DNA of 64,000 nt from Hygrocybe punicea. Taxonomy: Eukaryota > Basidiomycota > Agaricomycetes > Agaricales > Hygrophoraceae. A program made the position numbers and the translations under genes. This document shows, in pieces, positions 43,423-55,286 of this stretch (position 1 is the stretch's first letter; each line of letters starts with the position of its first letter). The stretch lies in assembly GCA_963556145.1 (NCBI GenBank), contig OY744468.1:4278001-4342000 (forward strand), read 5' to 3'. The notes under the pieces are model-generated. The model worked only from the letters and a program-made list of their open reading frames with translations, was not told the origin of the DNA and made no database searches.

Positions 43423-44142
43423 AACATGCTCCCCTGTGTTTTGCTATTGTGTAATGATTTATCTTTTCTTTGCTTTCTTTCTGTCTCTGTCTTTCTCTCT
43501 GTTCCTGTCCTGTCCTGCACCGCATTATGTTGCATTTCACAAGGACATGTATTGGATTACCATATAAGTTTTGCTGTGTATTTGTAATCCTAGTGCTACA
43601 TACCATAGAAACCTTTCCACGCATGTGTTTCATAAGCCTCATTTATATGAATAAGGACAAGGCCACATTCATCCCAAAGCCCACTGGTATCTAGCACAGC
43701 TGTCTTTCAAATTCTTAGAGGTAATTGTCCATTTACAGCATGAAAGCATGGATACCTGTGATGCTATTGTTGATGGTTGATTGAGTGGTTTGCCATCTAA
43801 TATGTAGGCAAGAAGGATAAAAATGTCATGATTCTTTAACTTACAGACAAACAGGACTGTGATAAAATATGAAGGGCTTTGAGCAATGTTGCAACAGTAC
43901 AAGGAGAGAGCTGATTCCACTGCTCTTCAGATGAGATCGGACAGTCACAAAGAGCAACACAATATATATATTGATGGCATTGAACCAATGTGGAACACTC
44001 TCTCAAGGCTTGTCATTCCAATTTCTCACGGCATTGAGCCAGTCAGGATGCAACTGCATGGACCTAGAGTCACTCAAGAACATTGATCAATTGATGAGAC
44101 AAACAATACAGTTACAAGGGGAACAGTACAAATGTGAAAAAC
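43423..44142. other. Spacer without a recognisable gene
   Basis: AT-rich, only short chance frames on either strand. It probably contains the 3' end of the Tc1/mariner-type transposon downstream of the transposase stop at 44143; no inverted repeat could be fixed by eye. Confidence 0.4.
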
Positions 44143-46155
44143 TCAAATATAACCACAACCTCGGTACCAGCCGAAACAGTGTTCAGGTGAAACCATGTAA
44201 ACAGCCTTGAGAAGAGTTACAAAAATGTCCAAATCACTCATTGTGGTCATCACCAAACAAATATACTCCCCATTGCAATGCAATTGATATTTCATGAAGG
44301 AGAATGCAAGTTTGATGGGGTTGAGATCAGGGGAGTATGGTGGGAGATATTCAATTTGCATTCCCTACAGGAACATCAGATCATATGCACAAGTTCCCAT
44401 AATATCTTACCTAGCCTCAATCCTTTCTCGGATGGCCAGAGTCCTGTGTATGCAACAGTTGTCCATGACAATGACCAAATTATCTGCTGGATATTGTTGC
44501 ATTTGATCCAAGAGTGACTCAATAAATTGTTGAAAGGTTTCACTTGTGAAATTTCCCTCAAGCACATCACAATGCAGGACTCCATCAGTCAAAGAGATAG
44601 CAGGAAGAATAGAAAAGCTAGAAAAGTTCAATTAGCTCACTCAGAAAATGTGGCACAAATTCTCACCACCTTCCACATACAAACAAGGCCTTGCACTGCA
44701 CTTTCATCCCATGGATAGACCATGCTCAACCCTGATATGTTGTGCAGTGTAGAGACTCAACGTTCCCCTGAGTCCATATCACCGATATAACACGAATCCA
44801 GACAAACCCGATGCCTCCAAATGACTCCCATTCCAACCCGACATGACCTGACATATGCCACTTTGTCACAGCCACTTTTGGACCAAATCCAGCAGCCTCA
44901 TAAGCCACGGATCTCATCAGATGTGATTCCCAACTTTGGACTTGCCCTATTTACGCATCCCCTCATCCTTATGGAGATATGTAGGACATTTTAGATCTTT
45001 TCCTTGGATATTCGTTTTCCCTTCCATTTTCCTGTCTTTGGTCGTATCGCAACCCCCCTCTTCTCATCCCCTTTCCTACTTTTCTTTGTAGTTGACCATC
45101 AGCCAAAATAGACATGCCCGAAAGTAGACTACCCATACATGTACTATAAAAACGGTCCCCAACAACCATACAAAAAAAAAGAGATACCCTTAGTCCCCAT
45201 TTCCTCATAGTCAGAATCATGTTTTAATCCCTTCAAATGCTTGTCCTCATAAACTGTTAGACTTTTATAGTTCACTTCGTCATCTTTATCATTGTTCCAT
45301 TATTCATTCATCGTTTCCAACCCAACCCAACCCGACCTGCCATACCCGACATTGTCGGCATTGTCGGGTTCATTATTATTTATCTGTTTTCAGTCCATTC
45401 ATCGCCGGGTTCTTCATTTAGTTGTTTGTTTTGTCCATTTTCTTAGTTCATATGGCGGCTTTACATTCCATTCCTTTTACTATTATTCCTGACACTGATT
45501 ATCCACCATCATTTTCATGCTGACACCCCTAGGTTAGGATCTAATCTTCTGAAGCCACCCCGAAGCCACATCTACAGCAGCAATCAACCAAACTTTCATT
45601 GACAAAGACAAGTTGTTGAGCTTGATACCAACTAATTCATGTAATATACTCAAACCTTTTCTCAGCAGAGCATTCCGCTGCAATACACATCATCTAGTAA
45701 GTTAGTAGTAACACATCAGCGCCTTAGCAAATTATCAACACTGGATTATACCTTCTTCATGGTGTATCCAGCCCTTTGAAGCATTCTCCAGACAGTTACC
45801 TGAGAGACATTGACACCACATGAGACTGCAAGCATCTCTTGCAGCTCATCAAGGTACATATCTGGGGTTTGGTTGATCATTCCAAGTAAATACTGAGCAA
45901 ATGAATGAGTTTACAAATATGTTCTAATAGAAGCATACTTACCTCCACATCTAGGTCCTGTAAGACCCTTCTCACCCTCTTCTCCGCAGGGTCTCAAACT
46001 TGAACACATTTGTGCATTTCAAAGTATTTGAGAATGTGTTTGACCAACCGGAGCAACACACCTGTGTAAATGGCTATGTCTTCTTTGGGAAGCAATGATG
46101 CAAGCTGGACTATGATCCAATGGACATGGGCTGGTATCGTGCAGCCCTTCACCAT
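44143..46155 (-). pseudogene. Tc1/mariner (IS630-type) DDE transposase, split by a solo LTR
   Basis: N-terminus MVKGCTI..HWIIVQLASLLPKEDIA at 46155, the helix-turn-helix region, interrupted by a stop near 45992. The next part (TPDMYLDELQEML, VNVSQVTVWRML) lies after a small GTAAGT intron. Then VNESLVDCC at about 45580, where solo LTR A6 (44748-45576) is inserted with TSD GCAG. Beyond it the DDE core continues: VIVMDNCCIHR (second catalytic Asp, near 44440) and YLPPYSPDLNPIKLAFS (near 44330), where the third acidic residue of the usual NPIE is Lys. The C-terminus GWYRGCGYI is complete. Several frameshifts and stops. It is a cut-and-paste transposase remnant, with a truncated sister at 13080-13520. 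Confidence 0.9.
44748..45576 (+). mobile_element. Solo LTR A6 inserted in the transposase gene
   Basis: 829 bp, tgtagagactcaacg..ccacatctaca, with perfect TSD GCAG (44744-44747 and 45577-45580). It has ctataaaaacggt near 45144 and the cactgattatccaccatc..ccctaggttagga end block of family A. Confidence 0.95.
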
Positions 46156-46441
46156 GCTACATTGAAATGAGGTTGAACCAGCTGGTAAACCAGCCAGCAG
46201 CTTACCTCTCACAATCCCAGAAAATCAAGATTCTGAAATTTGCAATTTCTGCCCTTGGTCGAAGATAGAATGATGTGGACAGGTGTCAGATTTATGGAAC
46301 AGGTGTTATTTCGAGGACAGCTTGAGTATTCAATGAGATACAACAGTTCTCCTACTGACAACTACAAACAAATACTGCGTATTACATTACATTGACAATT
46401 GATCCGCGGATCAAATTTACATAAGGTGGATATAGATGTTC
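46156..46441. other. 5' end of the Tc1/mariner-type transposon and island boundary
   Basis: 46156-46340 is the transposase leader, shared with 13080-13268. From about 46341 the sequence is single-copy in this window and leads into the 3' end of the membrane protein gene, so the transposon island ends here. Confidence 0.6.
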
Positions 46442-48297
46442 TCACATATCTGAAACAATTACTGACTTGGTAACCATGGGCATGGTTTTGTCGCCCTGAA
46501 TAGAAAATCTGATTAGTTCAAGGAGGGGGGAACATAAACAGTTGCGCACATTATTAATAGTTGTGCTAAGCCTGAAGGTTTCTGGAACGGGACCAAGCTT
46601 CATGTTCGATGCGGCCAAACCGGTGCCTGCATATCTCTCATTCAAAGACGTACGAGCATTGAGTCTGTCAAGTCGAGTCAGGTAGTTGGTCGAAGATTCT
46701 TATGACGTGTTCTTACATGGCGACTGGTGATGTTCTTATGAGAGAGGTATAGCAGAGAAGAATAGCAGGACTCACAGAAAACATTGGAATAAAGTTTGGT
46801 TAGGTTGATGTGAACGGGAAGCCTGTAATTTTGCATGAACCTTTTGGTCAGTAAAAGAATGGGCGCCTCTTCTCAACTACATACCAGTAAACGTGTTGAG
46901 GAGCAGCAAAATAAGTTATCACTAGCACCGTCTGGATGAGAGTGACCAGGGCACCTCGTTGGATCGTGTACTCCATCAACGTCTTAATGAGCGAATTGGT
47001 CCTGTGTTCCGCCAGTCAGTGTGTTTCAACATTGAATGTAACTAGAATAGGTTACTGGTTGAGACCCGTCTTGGAGGCTGAGAGGTGTGTAAATAAAGCC
47101 CCTGTAGCAATAATATCTGTGATGGCACTAAATCCCTTCTGTAAACCAAAGAATAGCTGAACATCCGCAAACAGTCACGATCAGTGATTGATGAACGCAA
47201 GCGGAAATAAAATGGCCATACCACAAATTTCGGATGCCTCTGTCCAAGGACAGCGCGCCTGAATACAATCATTGCCGTAGTGCAAGCTTTCATGTCTTCA
47301 AGACGATATTCCAGTGAAAATATTCAGCCGGCTCACCTATTCCGAACGCTGGGCACGTACAGGGTTAGCAAAGTGACATCGAAGAACATCGGATATCTTA
47401 CAGAATGCACAGAATGCAGACAATGCCTGCAAAGACGGTTAAAACCTAGAATGGAAAAGAAGCTAGGTTGACGCTTACCACCATTACAGGGATTAAGACG
47501 CTCTTCCTCTTGCTTTTGGTTACTGAACATGATAGAAATTAGTCATGTAGAGACAGACAAGATATTCGCCTCCACAAACCAAAATACACTTGTCTCGCCA
47601 AGAACAGCTGCGAACTGGACGGCAATCAATCATCAATGAAACTAACTAGATGTGACAGAGAACGTACATAAATGTTATACCGGTGGAGAAAAGGCAATCT
47701 ACGGATAGTTCTCTAACGTTAACGGTCACGAGGTTAGCCAACAATCAACGGAGGGAAAGAGTGTCATACATCGTGAATTCGCCGAGGGGCTTTAACGATC
47801 CGAAATGTGGAATCTGAGAAGAAGTCAATTGTTGCCGCTGCGCAGAGCGTAGGAGAGGGAGATGGATTTACCAGGTAGTAATAAATAGACTGTGCGACGA
47901 GTCCCGAGGACACGACGTCTAAGCCTCTGGATAGATTCTTAGCGGGATATTGCAAGCTTGCATATTTCCTTACATCATGATTCCGGCCTACAATATTGGC
48001 CAGTTTAGCGACTGGTGGTAAGCCATTGGATAGAGACATACAGCAAGTTGGATAATGAAGGTATCACGAGTGTGCATGAAGTAGACGTACGCCTGAAGGA
48101 CACAGATGCCGCCCAAACTGACAAGAAGTTAGTTGTGGGCTCATACAGCGGTGTCAATAGAATTACGAACACCAAGGACATGACGAAACCTACAAGCATT
48201 GTTAAGTTTTTTTCCACGAATTCTCAACGAGCTTGCACATACCCCAGTAAACGGGCCCGATGAGGGAGGATAAATCGATACCATCTGTGTCGGCCAT
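46442..48297 (-). CDS. DUF6534-like seven-helix membrane protein, tandem copy A
   Basis: Start ATG at 48297 (MADTDGIDL), stop at 46442 (..TKSVIVSDM). About ten short introns. Spliced reading gives hydrophobic segments typical of this basidiomycete membrane family: GFVMSL..SVLQAYVYFM, LDVVSSGLVAQSIYYYL, IPHFGSLKPLGEFT, VDCLFSTGITFISQLFLARQVYF, KSVLIPVMVVLTVFAGIVCIL, FSAITDIIATGALFTHL (with SKTGLNQ), LIKTLMEYTIQRGALVTLIQTVLVITYF, then HINLTKLYSNVF and LNARTSLNERY. The last two match the conserved LGKLYSNS..LNARR pattern. No biochemical role is established for the family. A 1-nt deletion relative to copy B at about 48135 falls in an intron, so the coding sequence seems intact. Neighbour: copy B at 49664-51540. 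Confidence 0.82.
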
Positions 48298-49663
48298 TTC
48301 GATGAGTCCTGAGATGAGCGAGGTCAAGAAGCTGACCGAAAAAACGACAAAAGATTTTTGCACATGTACTTAGCTGTGTGGGAGCCAGGGACGCCGCCAA
48401 ATAACATATGTCTCCTGAAGCTATGACATCCATCAGTGTTTCGACACCAGAACAGGGGCATTATCCCCTCTCTTCGAGTCGATGTCTTCACGAGAGATCT
48501 ACGCAGTAAGTTCTATAGTAAGGTGCGGAAGCCTTGTAACAATGTGGCATCTGCAATTTGAAATTTGATGCCAATTCATTAATGTTCATTGAGCAATTAA
48601 TTATTGGCATCAAAAACTAGCAAGGATCGGGAGATGGGCCTGGAGGCTGTCGGAATGTGACGATTCCTTAGAGCTGCCGGAAGCTCCGTAGCATCAAAGG
48701 TGAAGACGCCTATCAGGGATGAGTCACGGTAGTCGGCATAGGATATCCCGATTCAGGAGCGTCTCCTACCTCCTTTTATCCGTAGACAAACTAATCCTCA
48801 GAAGGGTTGGTTCATGATTGCCGAATGTACCGGGCCCCACCTTCGTCTCCACCTCCTGTGGATACTTTGGCTCTGCAGGTTGCTTCGCGCTCGTAGCAAG
48901 TTGCAACCGACTCATTGATCATCCTCCCAACATAGGAATGACAGTCTACCCACTAGCTCGCTGGCAACGTCCAAACCCCATTTGCCACCTGCATGAATCT
49001 ATCAAGTCGTCCTGTATTAACAAAGCCAGGGCAGACATGACAGAAAGTAATCGTAGGGTAAGACTGGCCGAATGCGAGGGTGGTGCAGGTGATGTTTCTG
49101 GTTTTATATTGAATGTCAAATCGATGCGCAACTCGAGGTCATTGATGTCTGGGCCACGTTCTTTGCCTCTGGCGAGCAGAGACGATGCGATTAGGGGAGA
49201 CGGTTAAGAAGTGGAAGAGGTTGTTATTATGCGGAGGTGAGCCTAGGAGCAGAGAGCGTCGAATCCTTCGAAAGATTCTGGTGTATCAAAAATAACTTTC
49301 TGAGTCTGTAAGACCAAGTTCCTTCTCAAACGTGACCTTAGTAATTAATTTATCATGAAGATTTCAGATCCATTAGGATTCAGTGCATTGAGGCAGACTT
49401 TGCAATTTGGGGGCATTGCTTGAGCGTGATTCTGCCCGTCTGCCCCTGCTGCCGACAAACTTGAAGAGGGCGACCATGCGTGGCAATTTCACCTGGAATT
49501 GGATATTCGGATATCGTGGATGTTGACCACCTTGTACACTGGTAGTGATCATCTGAATCAAACATTCAACGTTCCCATGACATATTCAAGTTTAATGATA
49601 TTATTCTGAGCGTGATTAAGGTTCGGCCGATCCATATACAAATATACATCGCAGCAGAGGGTC
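48298..49663. other. Spacer between the two DUF6534-like genes
   Basis: No supported gene. A plus-strand frame at 48818-49207 and a minus frame at 49380-49570 exist but have no recognisable motifs; the latter may be a decayed fragment. The first few hundred bases upstream of copy A (48298-48600) should hold its promoter and do not resemble the region upstream of copy B. Confidence 0.45.
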
Positions 49664-51540
49664 TCATATGTCTGAAACAATTACGGACTTTGTCACCATG
49701 GGCATCATTTTGTCGTCCTGAGACCCACGTCAGGGATGGGATACATAATAGTTGGATAGTTGGATAGATGGATACTCACATGATTCATAGTTGCGCTAAG
49801 GCTGAATGTTTCTTGGGTCGTGGGACCGAGCTTCATGTTCGATGTAATATAGGGGGCAGCGTACCTCTCATTCAAAGAGCTGCGGGCATTGAGTCTGTCA
49901 AGTCGAGTCGGCGTAGATGTCAGACCGGTATAGTCCAGGTTTCTGGAGGTGCTATCTTACATGGCGACTGGTGACGGTCGTATGAGAGAGGTAAAGCAGA
50001 GAAGAATAGCGGGACTCACAGAAAACGTTGGAATAAAGCTTGGTTAAGTTGATGTGAACAGGAAGCCTGTAATTCGTGAACTTTGGTCAGTAACAGAGAA
50101 TGGGGCCGCTTCTCGACATTCATACCAGTAAACGTGTTGAGGAGCAGCAAAGTATGTTATCACCAGCACCATCTGGATAAGAGTGACCAGGGCACCTCGT
50201 TCGATCGTGTACTCCATCAACGTCTTAATGAGCGAATTGGTCCTGTGTTCCGCCAGTCAGTGTGTTTCAACATTGAATGTAACTAGAATAGGTTACTGGT
50301 TGAGACCCGTCTTGGAGGCTGAGAGGTGTGTAAATAAAGCCCCTGTAGCAATAATATCTGTGATGGCACTAAATCCCTTCTGTAAACCAAAGAATAGCTG
50401 AACATCCGCAAACAGTCACGATCAGTGATTGATGAACGCAAGCGGAAATAAAATGGCCATACCACAAATTTCGGATGCCTCTGTCCAAGGACAGCGCGCC
50501 TGAATACAATCATTGCCGTAGTGCAAGCTTTCATGTCTTCAAGACGATATTCCAGTGAAAATATTCAGCCGGCTTACCTATTCCGAACGCTGGGCACGTA
50601 CAGGTTAGCAAAGTGACATCGAAGAACATCGGATATCTTACAGAATGCACAGAATGCAGACAATGCCTGCAAAGACGGTTTAAAACCTAGAATGGAAAAG
50701 AAGCTAGGTTGACGCTCACCACCATTACAGGGATGAAGACGCTCTTCCTCTTGCTTTTAGTTACTGGACAGGATAGAAATTAGTCATATAGAGACAGACA
50801 AGATATTCGCCTCCACAAACCAAAATACACTTGTCTCGCCAAGAACAGCTGCGAACTGGACGGCAATCAATCATCAATGAAACTAACTAGATATGACAGA
50901 GAACGTACATAAATGTTATACCCGTGGCGAAAAGGCAATCGACGGATAGTTCTCTAACGTTAATGGTTACGAGGGTTAGCCAATAATCAACGGAGGGAAA
51001 GAGTGTCATACATCGTGAATTCGCCGAGGGGCTTTAACGATCCGAAATGTGGAATCTGAGAAGAAGTCAATTGTTGCTGCTGCGCAGAGCGTAGGAGAGG
51101 GAGATGGATTTACCAGGTAGTAATAAATAGACTGTGCGACAAGTCCCGAGGACACGACGTCTAAGCCTCTGGATAGATTCTTAGCGGGATATTGCAAGCT
51201 TGCATATTTCCTTACATCATGATTCCGGCCTACAATATTGGCCAGTTTAGCGACTGGTGGTAAGCAATTGGATAGAGACATACAGCAAGTTGGATAATGA
51301 AGGTATCACGAGTGTGCATGAAGTAGATGTACGCCTGAAGGACACTGATGCCACCCAAACTGAATAAGAAGTTAGTTGCAGACTCATACCACGGTGTCAA
51401 CAGAATTACGAACACCAACGACATGACGAAACCTACGAGAACTATTTAGTTAATTTTCCTGAATCTTGAATAAGCTTGCACGCACCCCAGTAAACGGGTC
51501 CCATGACGGAGGACAAGTCGATACCATCCGTGTCGGCCAT
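49664..51540 (-). CDS. DUF6534-like seven-helix membrane protein, tandem copy B
   Basis: Start at 51540 (MADTDGIDL), stop at 49664 (..TKSVIVSDI). Same exon layout as copy A. The central part, about 50180-51280, is almost identical to 46937-48037, while first exon, last exons and introns outside differ clearly. Exon 2 after splicing reads GFVMSL plus FGGISVLQAYIYFMHTRDTF; the intron between them (ctaac branch, ttattcag acceptor) absorbs the frame difference seen against copy A. Features of the family are as in copy A: several membrane helices and the LTKLYSN block. Both genes look intact. The duplication is direct, with an offset of about 3.24 kb. Confidence 0.82.
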
Positions 51541-52358
51541 TTTCACTGGTAACGAGTGAATCCTGGATGGAGGTTTGTCTGCAAAGAGAGGTTAAATAAT
51601 CCGTTGAAACGAGAAAGATATATCATCAGTCAACGCCACGAGATAACGCGTATTGCGCATCAAACGTGTCTCAACATGTGCAGATGCGGATAGAGTTCCA
51701 CAGGGGCGTCACCGATTCGGTTTCTTGTCTCCTTGATGCGCCCATGACCTCCCTCATGAAAACCTCCTGAGCACAGAGCCGTCCGACAATCTGTTGGTGT
51801 TATACGGTTATTTATAATTCAAACTACGCCATCAAAATTATTACTATTATATAATAAGCAATTGTTCATTGTCAATAGGAGAGCAGCAAAACTTGACCAA
51901 CTCTGGGATCATGTTTTGGCCTTTTGCGCTTCCAGCTTTTGACACCCCAGACAGGGATCTGTCCCTAAACTTTCCCAGGGGCTTTGATTCCACTGATATT
52001 GTAATATTTTGTGCCTGTTCTATTCTGGATACGGGACCCGGTGTGACCTCACACAAAACTCCAAGTCAGATGCAGTTCGTAGCGGGGGATACGACCAACC
52101 CTAATCACAACATCATTCGTTAGTAGAGTACTGCACTTCATGACAATGCTGGTGTAGATAGGAGTGTAAAGCACATTATATACAGAATACGTCGCGAACA
52201 GCTCAAGCACCAGATCTTTCACGTGCGAAATTGGCCAACAAGAATCCTAGGTAGTGAATGAAAAACGACGTGGGTGGAATCGTAGCCGATCAATTCCTGT
52301 CTCGAGTGCTCGTAGTCAGCGCGAGTCCCCCCCAAAAAAAAAATGCCAGACCGTCAGC
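51541..52358. other. Intergenic region upstream of copy B and downstream of the amylase
   Basis: No gene seen. An 84-codon plus frame at 51869 has no homology that I can recognise. An A-run at 52331-52342 lies just beyond the amylase stop. Confidence 0.5.
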
Positions 52359-54941
52359 TCATCGTGACACCCAGACTTGTACATGATTTGGCAAGCACGT
52401 AAATATCCCCCAGCCGTCGGTACCAATAGTTACATCTTTATGCTCCCCAATGAAGCTCCGATAGGTGGTGTTTTTCTGCCGCTGCATGGTACCTCACTGT
52501 CAGCGAGAAAAAACACTCCTAAAAAGATGCGGGGCCATACATTTCCAACATGCATGCGAATCGCATGCCAAGCGGCACTAACAATCCGAACGTGATTGGA
52601 TGGTTGGTTTGTGATTTGTGAGATAACAGTCACGAGAACATACCTCTGCGAAGCACTTTTATTACTGATCACTACCGCACATCCTTTGTGCTCAGTATCT
52701 CCCATTCGCACGAAGCCTATATAATTGCGATTTTCGAAATAGTCGATTGTTCGCCCATAGGCGAAGCATCTACGTGCCTCGATGAGCAATTTCAAACCTT
52801 CCGATATCATATTGTCAGGGGACGCCGGATCTGGATACAGGTCGCCATAAAATACACACCTGTGAGGAGCATTTGCGATCAGTGGCATAAACATCCGACA
52901 CTGGCGATATGACATACGGATGGCCATATCCTCGTAATAAAATGAGCGCATATGCCTGGAGTTTGAAAGCCCTGCCTACCTAATCCAGGTAAATATCAGT
53001 CAGTGACAATATTCTCTGCATGGATCTAATTGGTTATGCACCCAACTTTCTGTGGTTTGTCCTGGTGCCTAGATAAGTAAATATTTGCACAGTCCGACAA
53101 CATCTCGCCTAGTCACTCACTGTGCTGGAAGGAAAATCCCAAGTTGTTGATTATGCTCCATATCGAGTATCACCAAAAACGTACTCATGGTTGTCCACGT
53201 AGGTAACGGCGTGCCTAGGTCTCACGTTGACAAGGGTATCCTTGAGTATCTTCCTTAGATCATATTGAGAGCCAGCGTTGCTGGCTTGATAAAAATGGAA
53301 ATGGAGCGGCACGTCGAAGAACGTAGTCTTTGCCTATCAGTATATAGGTACATTAAGCTAAAACAGCACTCACTTGACCTTTCAATGCCCGAACATAGGG
53401 TATAATGTTCTTTAAACTTGATCCGATCAACGAGGAAACAATGTAGCAGAGTGACGGTTTACTCAGTGGAACAGCACTCTGCTACAACGAACATTTTCGG
53501 ACATCCAGATTGATGTCGAGTTCTTACTATCTGACGGCAACCGTTTTAGAAAATTTGACAGATATTTAAAAGATACTCACAAACTCGAGTAGAAATCGGT
53601 GATCCACATGCTTGACTGCATCCAGGCGAAAGCCTGTAGCACCAGTGGTCTGACCAACGGAGAGTAAAACGAGACGAACGCATGGCAGATGATTATGTTA
53701 CTTGTAGCACCCAAGAACCCCACGCCAAGAGATCTTCCCGCACCGCCGGATGCCGATGGTCAATCTAGGAATAGTGTCAAGTATTCCAGCCCATGTTTCG
53801 ATGAACTAGCCAAAGCGATACGAAAAAGAAGCAAAGCACTGACATCGATTCCGAGTAGGAAGTCGCAGTTTCCTAGTTCCTTGTCGACGTATTGCGACCA
53901 CCCGGCGTGCTTTTCGGTCGCAATGCGGTAAATGGCTTTCGTGCGCGTTCGGTGATCCCAGTCAAGGCCTAATGCGACATAAGACCGTAGAAGTATGGTG
54001 TGGGCGAACTCACCAGTAAAGTGCTCATGAGTCCAGCGGAAGCTGCTATACTGATCAGGGAGACTGCGTTAAGAACAATTATCAGGAAAGTGAGTCATAT
54101 TACTAGTACCTTGCCAGCTCGACCAGGAAAATCAAACGCAGTCCACCCCTGGTTAAATGAACGGGTCAAAAAGTATTCACGTTATGTGAAATTGAATGCA
54201 TCTTACATCGATCTCCCTCACTTTACCAATGTCCCTCAGTCGATTGTCTGGGTCAACGGGGACGGCGGGAAATGTTTCAATTCTATCGCCACCGAGTTTG
54301 TGCTTCAGAGAAATCAACTCGTTAGGAAATGAGTACTGAGAAAGAGGCCAAAACCAACATTTATAACAGCATCAATCAAAATGTCCACGCCATGTTGTTT
54401 AGCAACAGCGACGGCTTCTAAGAGTTCTTGCTTGTAACCCCAACGAGTTGCAATCGAACCTTTCTGATCGAATTCTCCAAGATCCCACTAAAATCCCACT
54501 AATCAGCTTAGCATTTTTATATGATGTACGTGGAAGCTTCAAATACTAGATCGTAGGCATCGTAACCTCTTCCGTCCTGAGAAGGGGGTAAATTTTCAAT
54601 CCAAGGTTGGCTCTCAAGACCCCCGTAGGCTTACTTTCTCCATGGCTTTGTTGGGAGGAGGCAACCAGACTTGCGTGAAGCCCATTCGAGCTAGATGTGG
54701 TACTTCGTGTTCAAGATGTTTCCACCAGCTCATTCCATCATGCTTGCAGTCCCAAGTAAAGAATTGAATCTGTAACCCAAGCAATCAATGATGAGTAGTC
54801 CGCGCTGCAGCGGGACGATTAGGCGGCGCGTACCAGTAGTGGATTCTGTGATGTGCCTTCAGGACCAAGATGCATTTCATGTAAGGCAGGGAGTGACAGA
54901 CGACGGGAAGCCTCAGACAGCCACTGCCAGACAGCTTTCAT
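52359..54941 (-). CDS. Intracellular alpha-amylase (GH13), many introns, possible catalytic defect
   Basis: Start ATG 54941 (MKAVWQWLSEA), stop 52359 (..HVQVWVSR). At least nine introns. Motifs in order: QFFTWDCKHDGMSWWKHL (about 54760), GFTQVWLPPPNKA, GYDAYDLWDLGEF, DILIDAVIN (region I), GWTAFDFPGR, GATGFRLDAVKHVDH (region II, the nucleophile Asp, about 53610), FFDVPLHFHFYQAS (53310), TYVDNHD (region IV, completed across an intron at about 53185), then CVFYGDLYP and TIGTDGWGIF. There is no signal peptide, as in cytoplasmic amylases of subfamily GH13_5. It would hydrolyse alpha-1,4-glucans. The region III acid/base Glu is not seen where expected: the frame there reads IVSSLIGSS followed by LKNIIPYVRALKG (about 53420-53450). 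Either the exon model is wrong there or the enzyme lacks its acid/base. Confidence 0.85.
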
Positions 54942-55286
54942 GTTCAGTACTGTGTCGACGAGTTAAAGGCCCAAGGACACCGTCGAGATAAGCTACAAGA
55001 ATCAAGCTCATGATCTCAACTTTATTCTTAAGCAAATTCTATGGCGCTGTATCATAAACGTCCGTTGTCTGGCAAAGAAGCAACTACATATCCGGAGAAG
55101 TAAATAAAATCGAAGTTGTGCTAGAAGAAATTGTGTACGGGGTTGAAAGTCCAAAGTTTGGAATGTCGGTCGGGAGAAATGAATTACGGGTAAGGAAGAC
55201 ACAATACTCATTGAACTGGGTAACAAACGAGCGGCTGCTGTCATAAGCTGAAGAAGTATTGGTTTAGAAAAAGGCACCTCGCGTCT
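54942..55286. promoter_or_regulatory. Short spacer: amylase upstream region and end of the next gene
   Basis: 345 bp between the amylase ATG and the stop of the GPI-protein gene, both on the minus strand. It must hold the amylase promoter. No strong TATA or binding site is visible. Confidence 0.4.

Noticed and set aside
48818..49207. 129-codon plus-strand ORF between the DUF6534-like genes
   Set aside because: No motif, no homologue recognised, no splice or promoter context.
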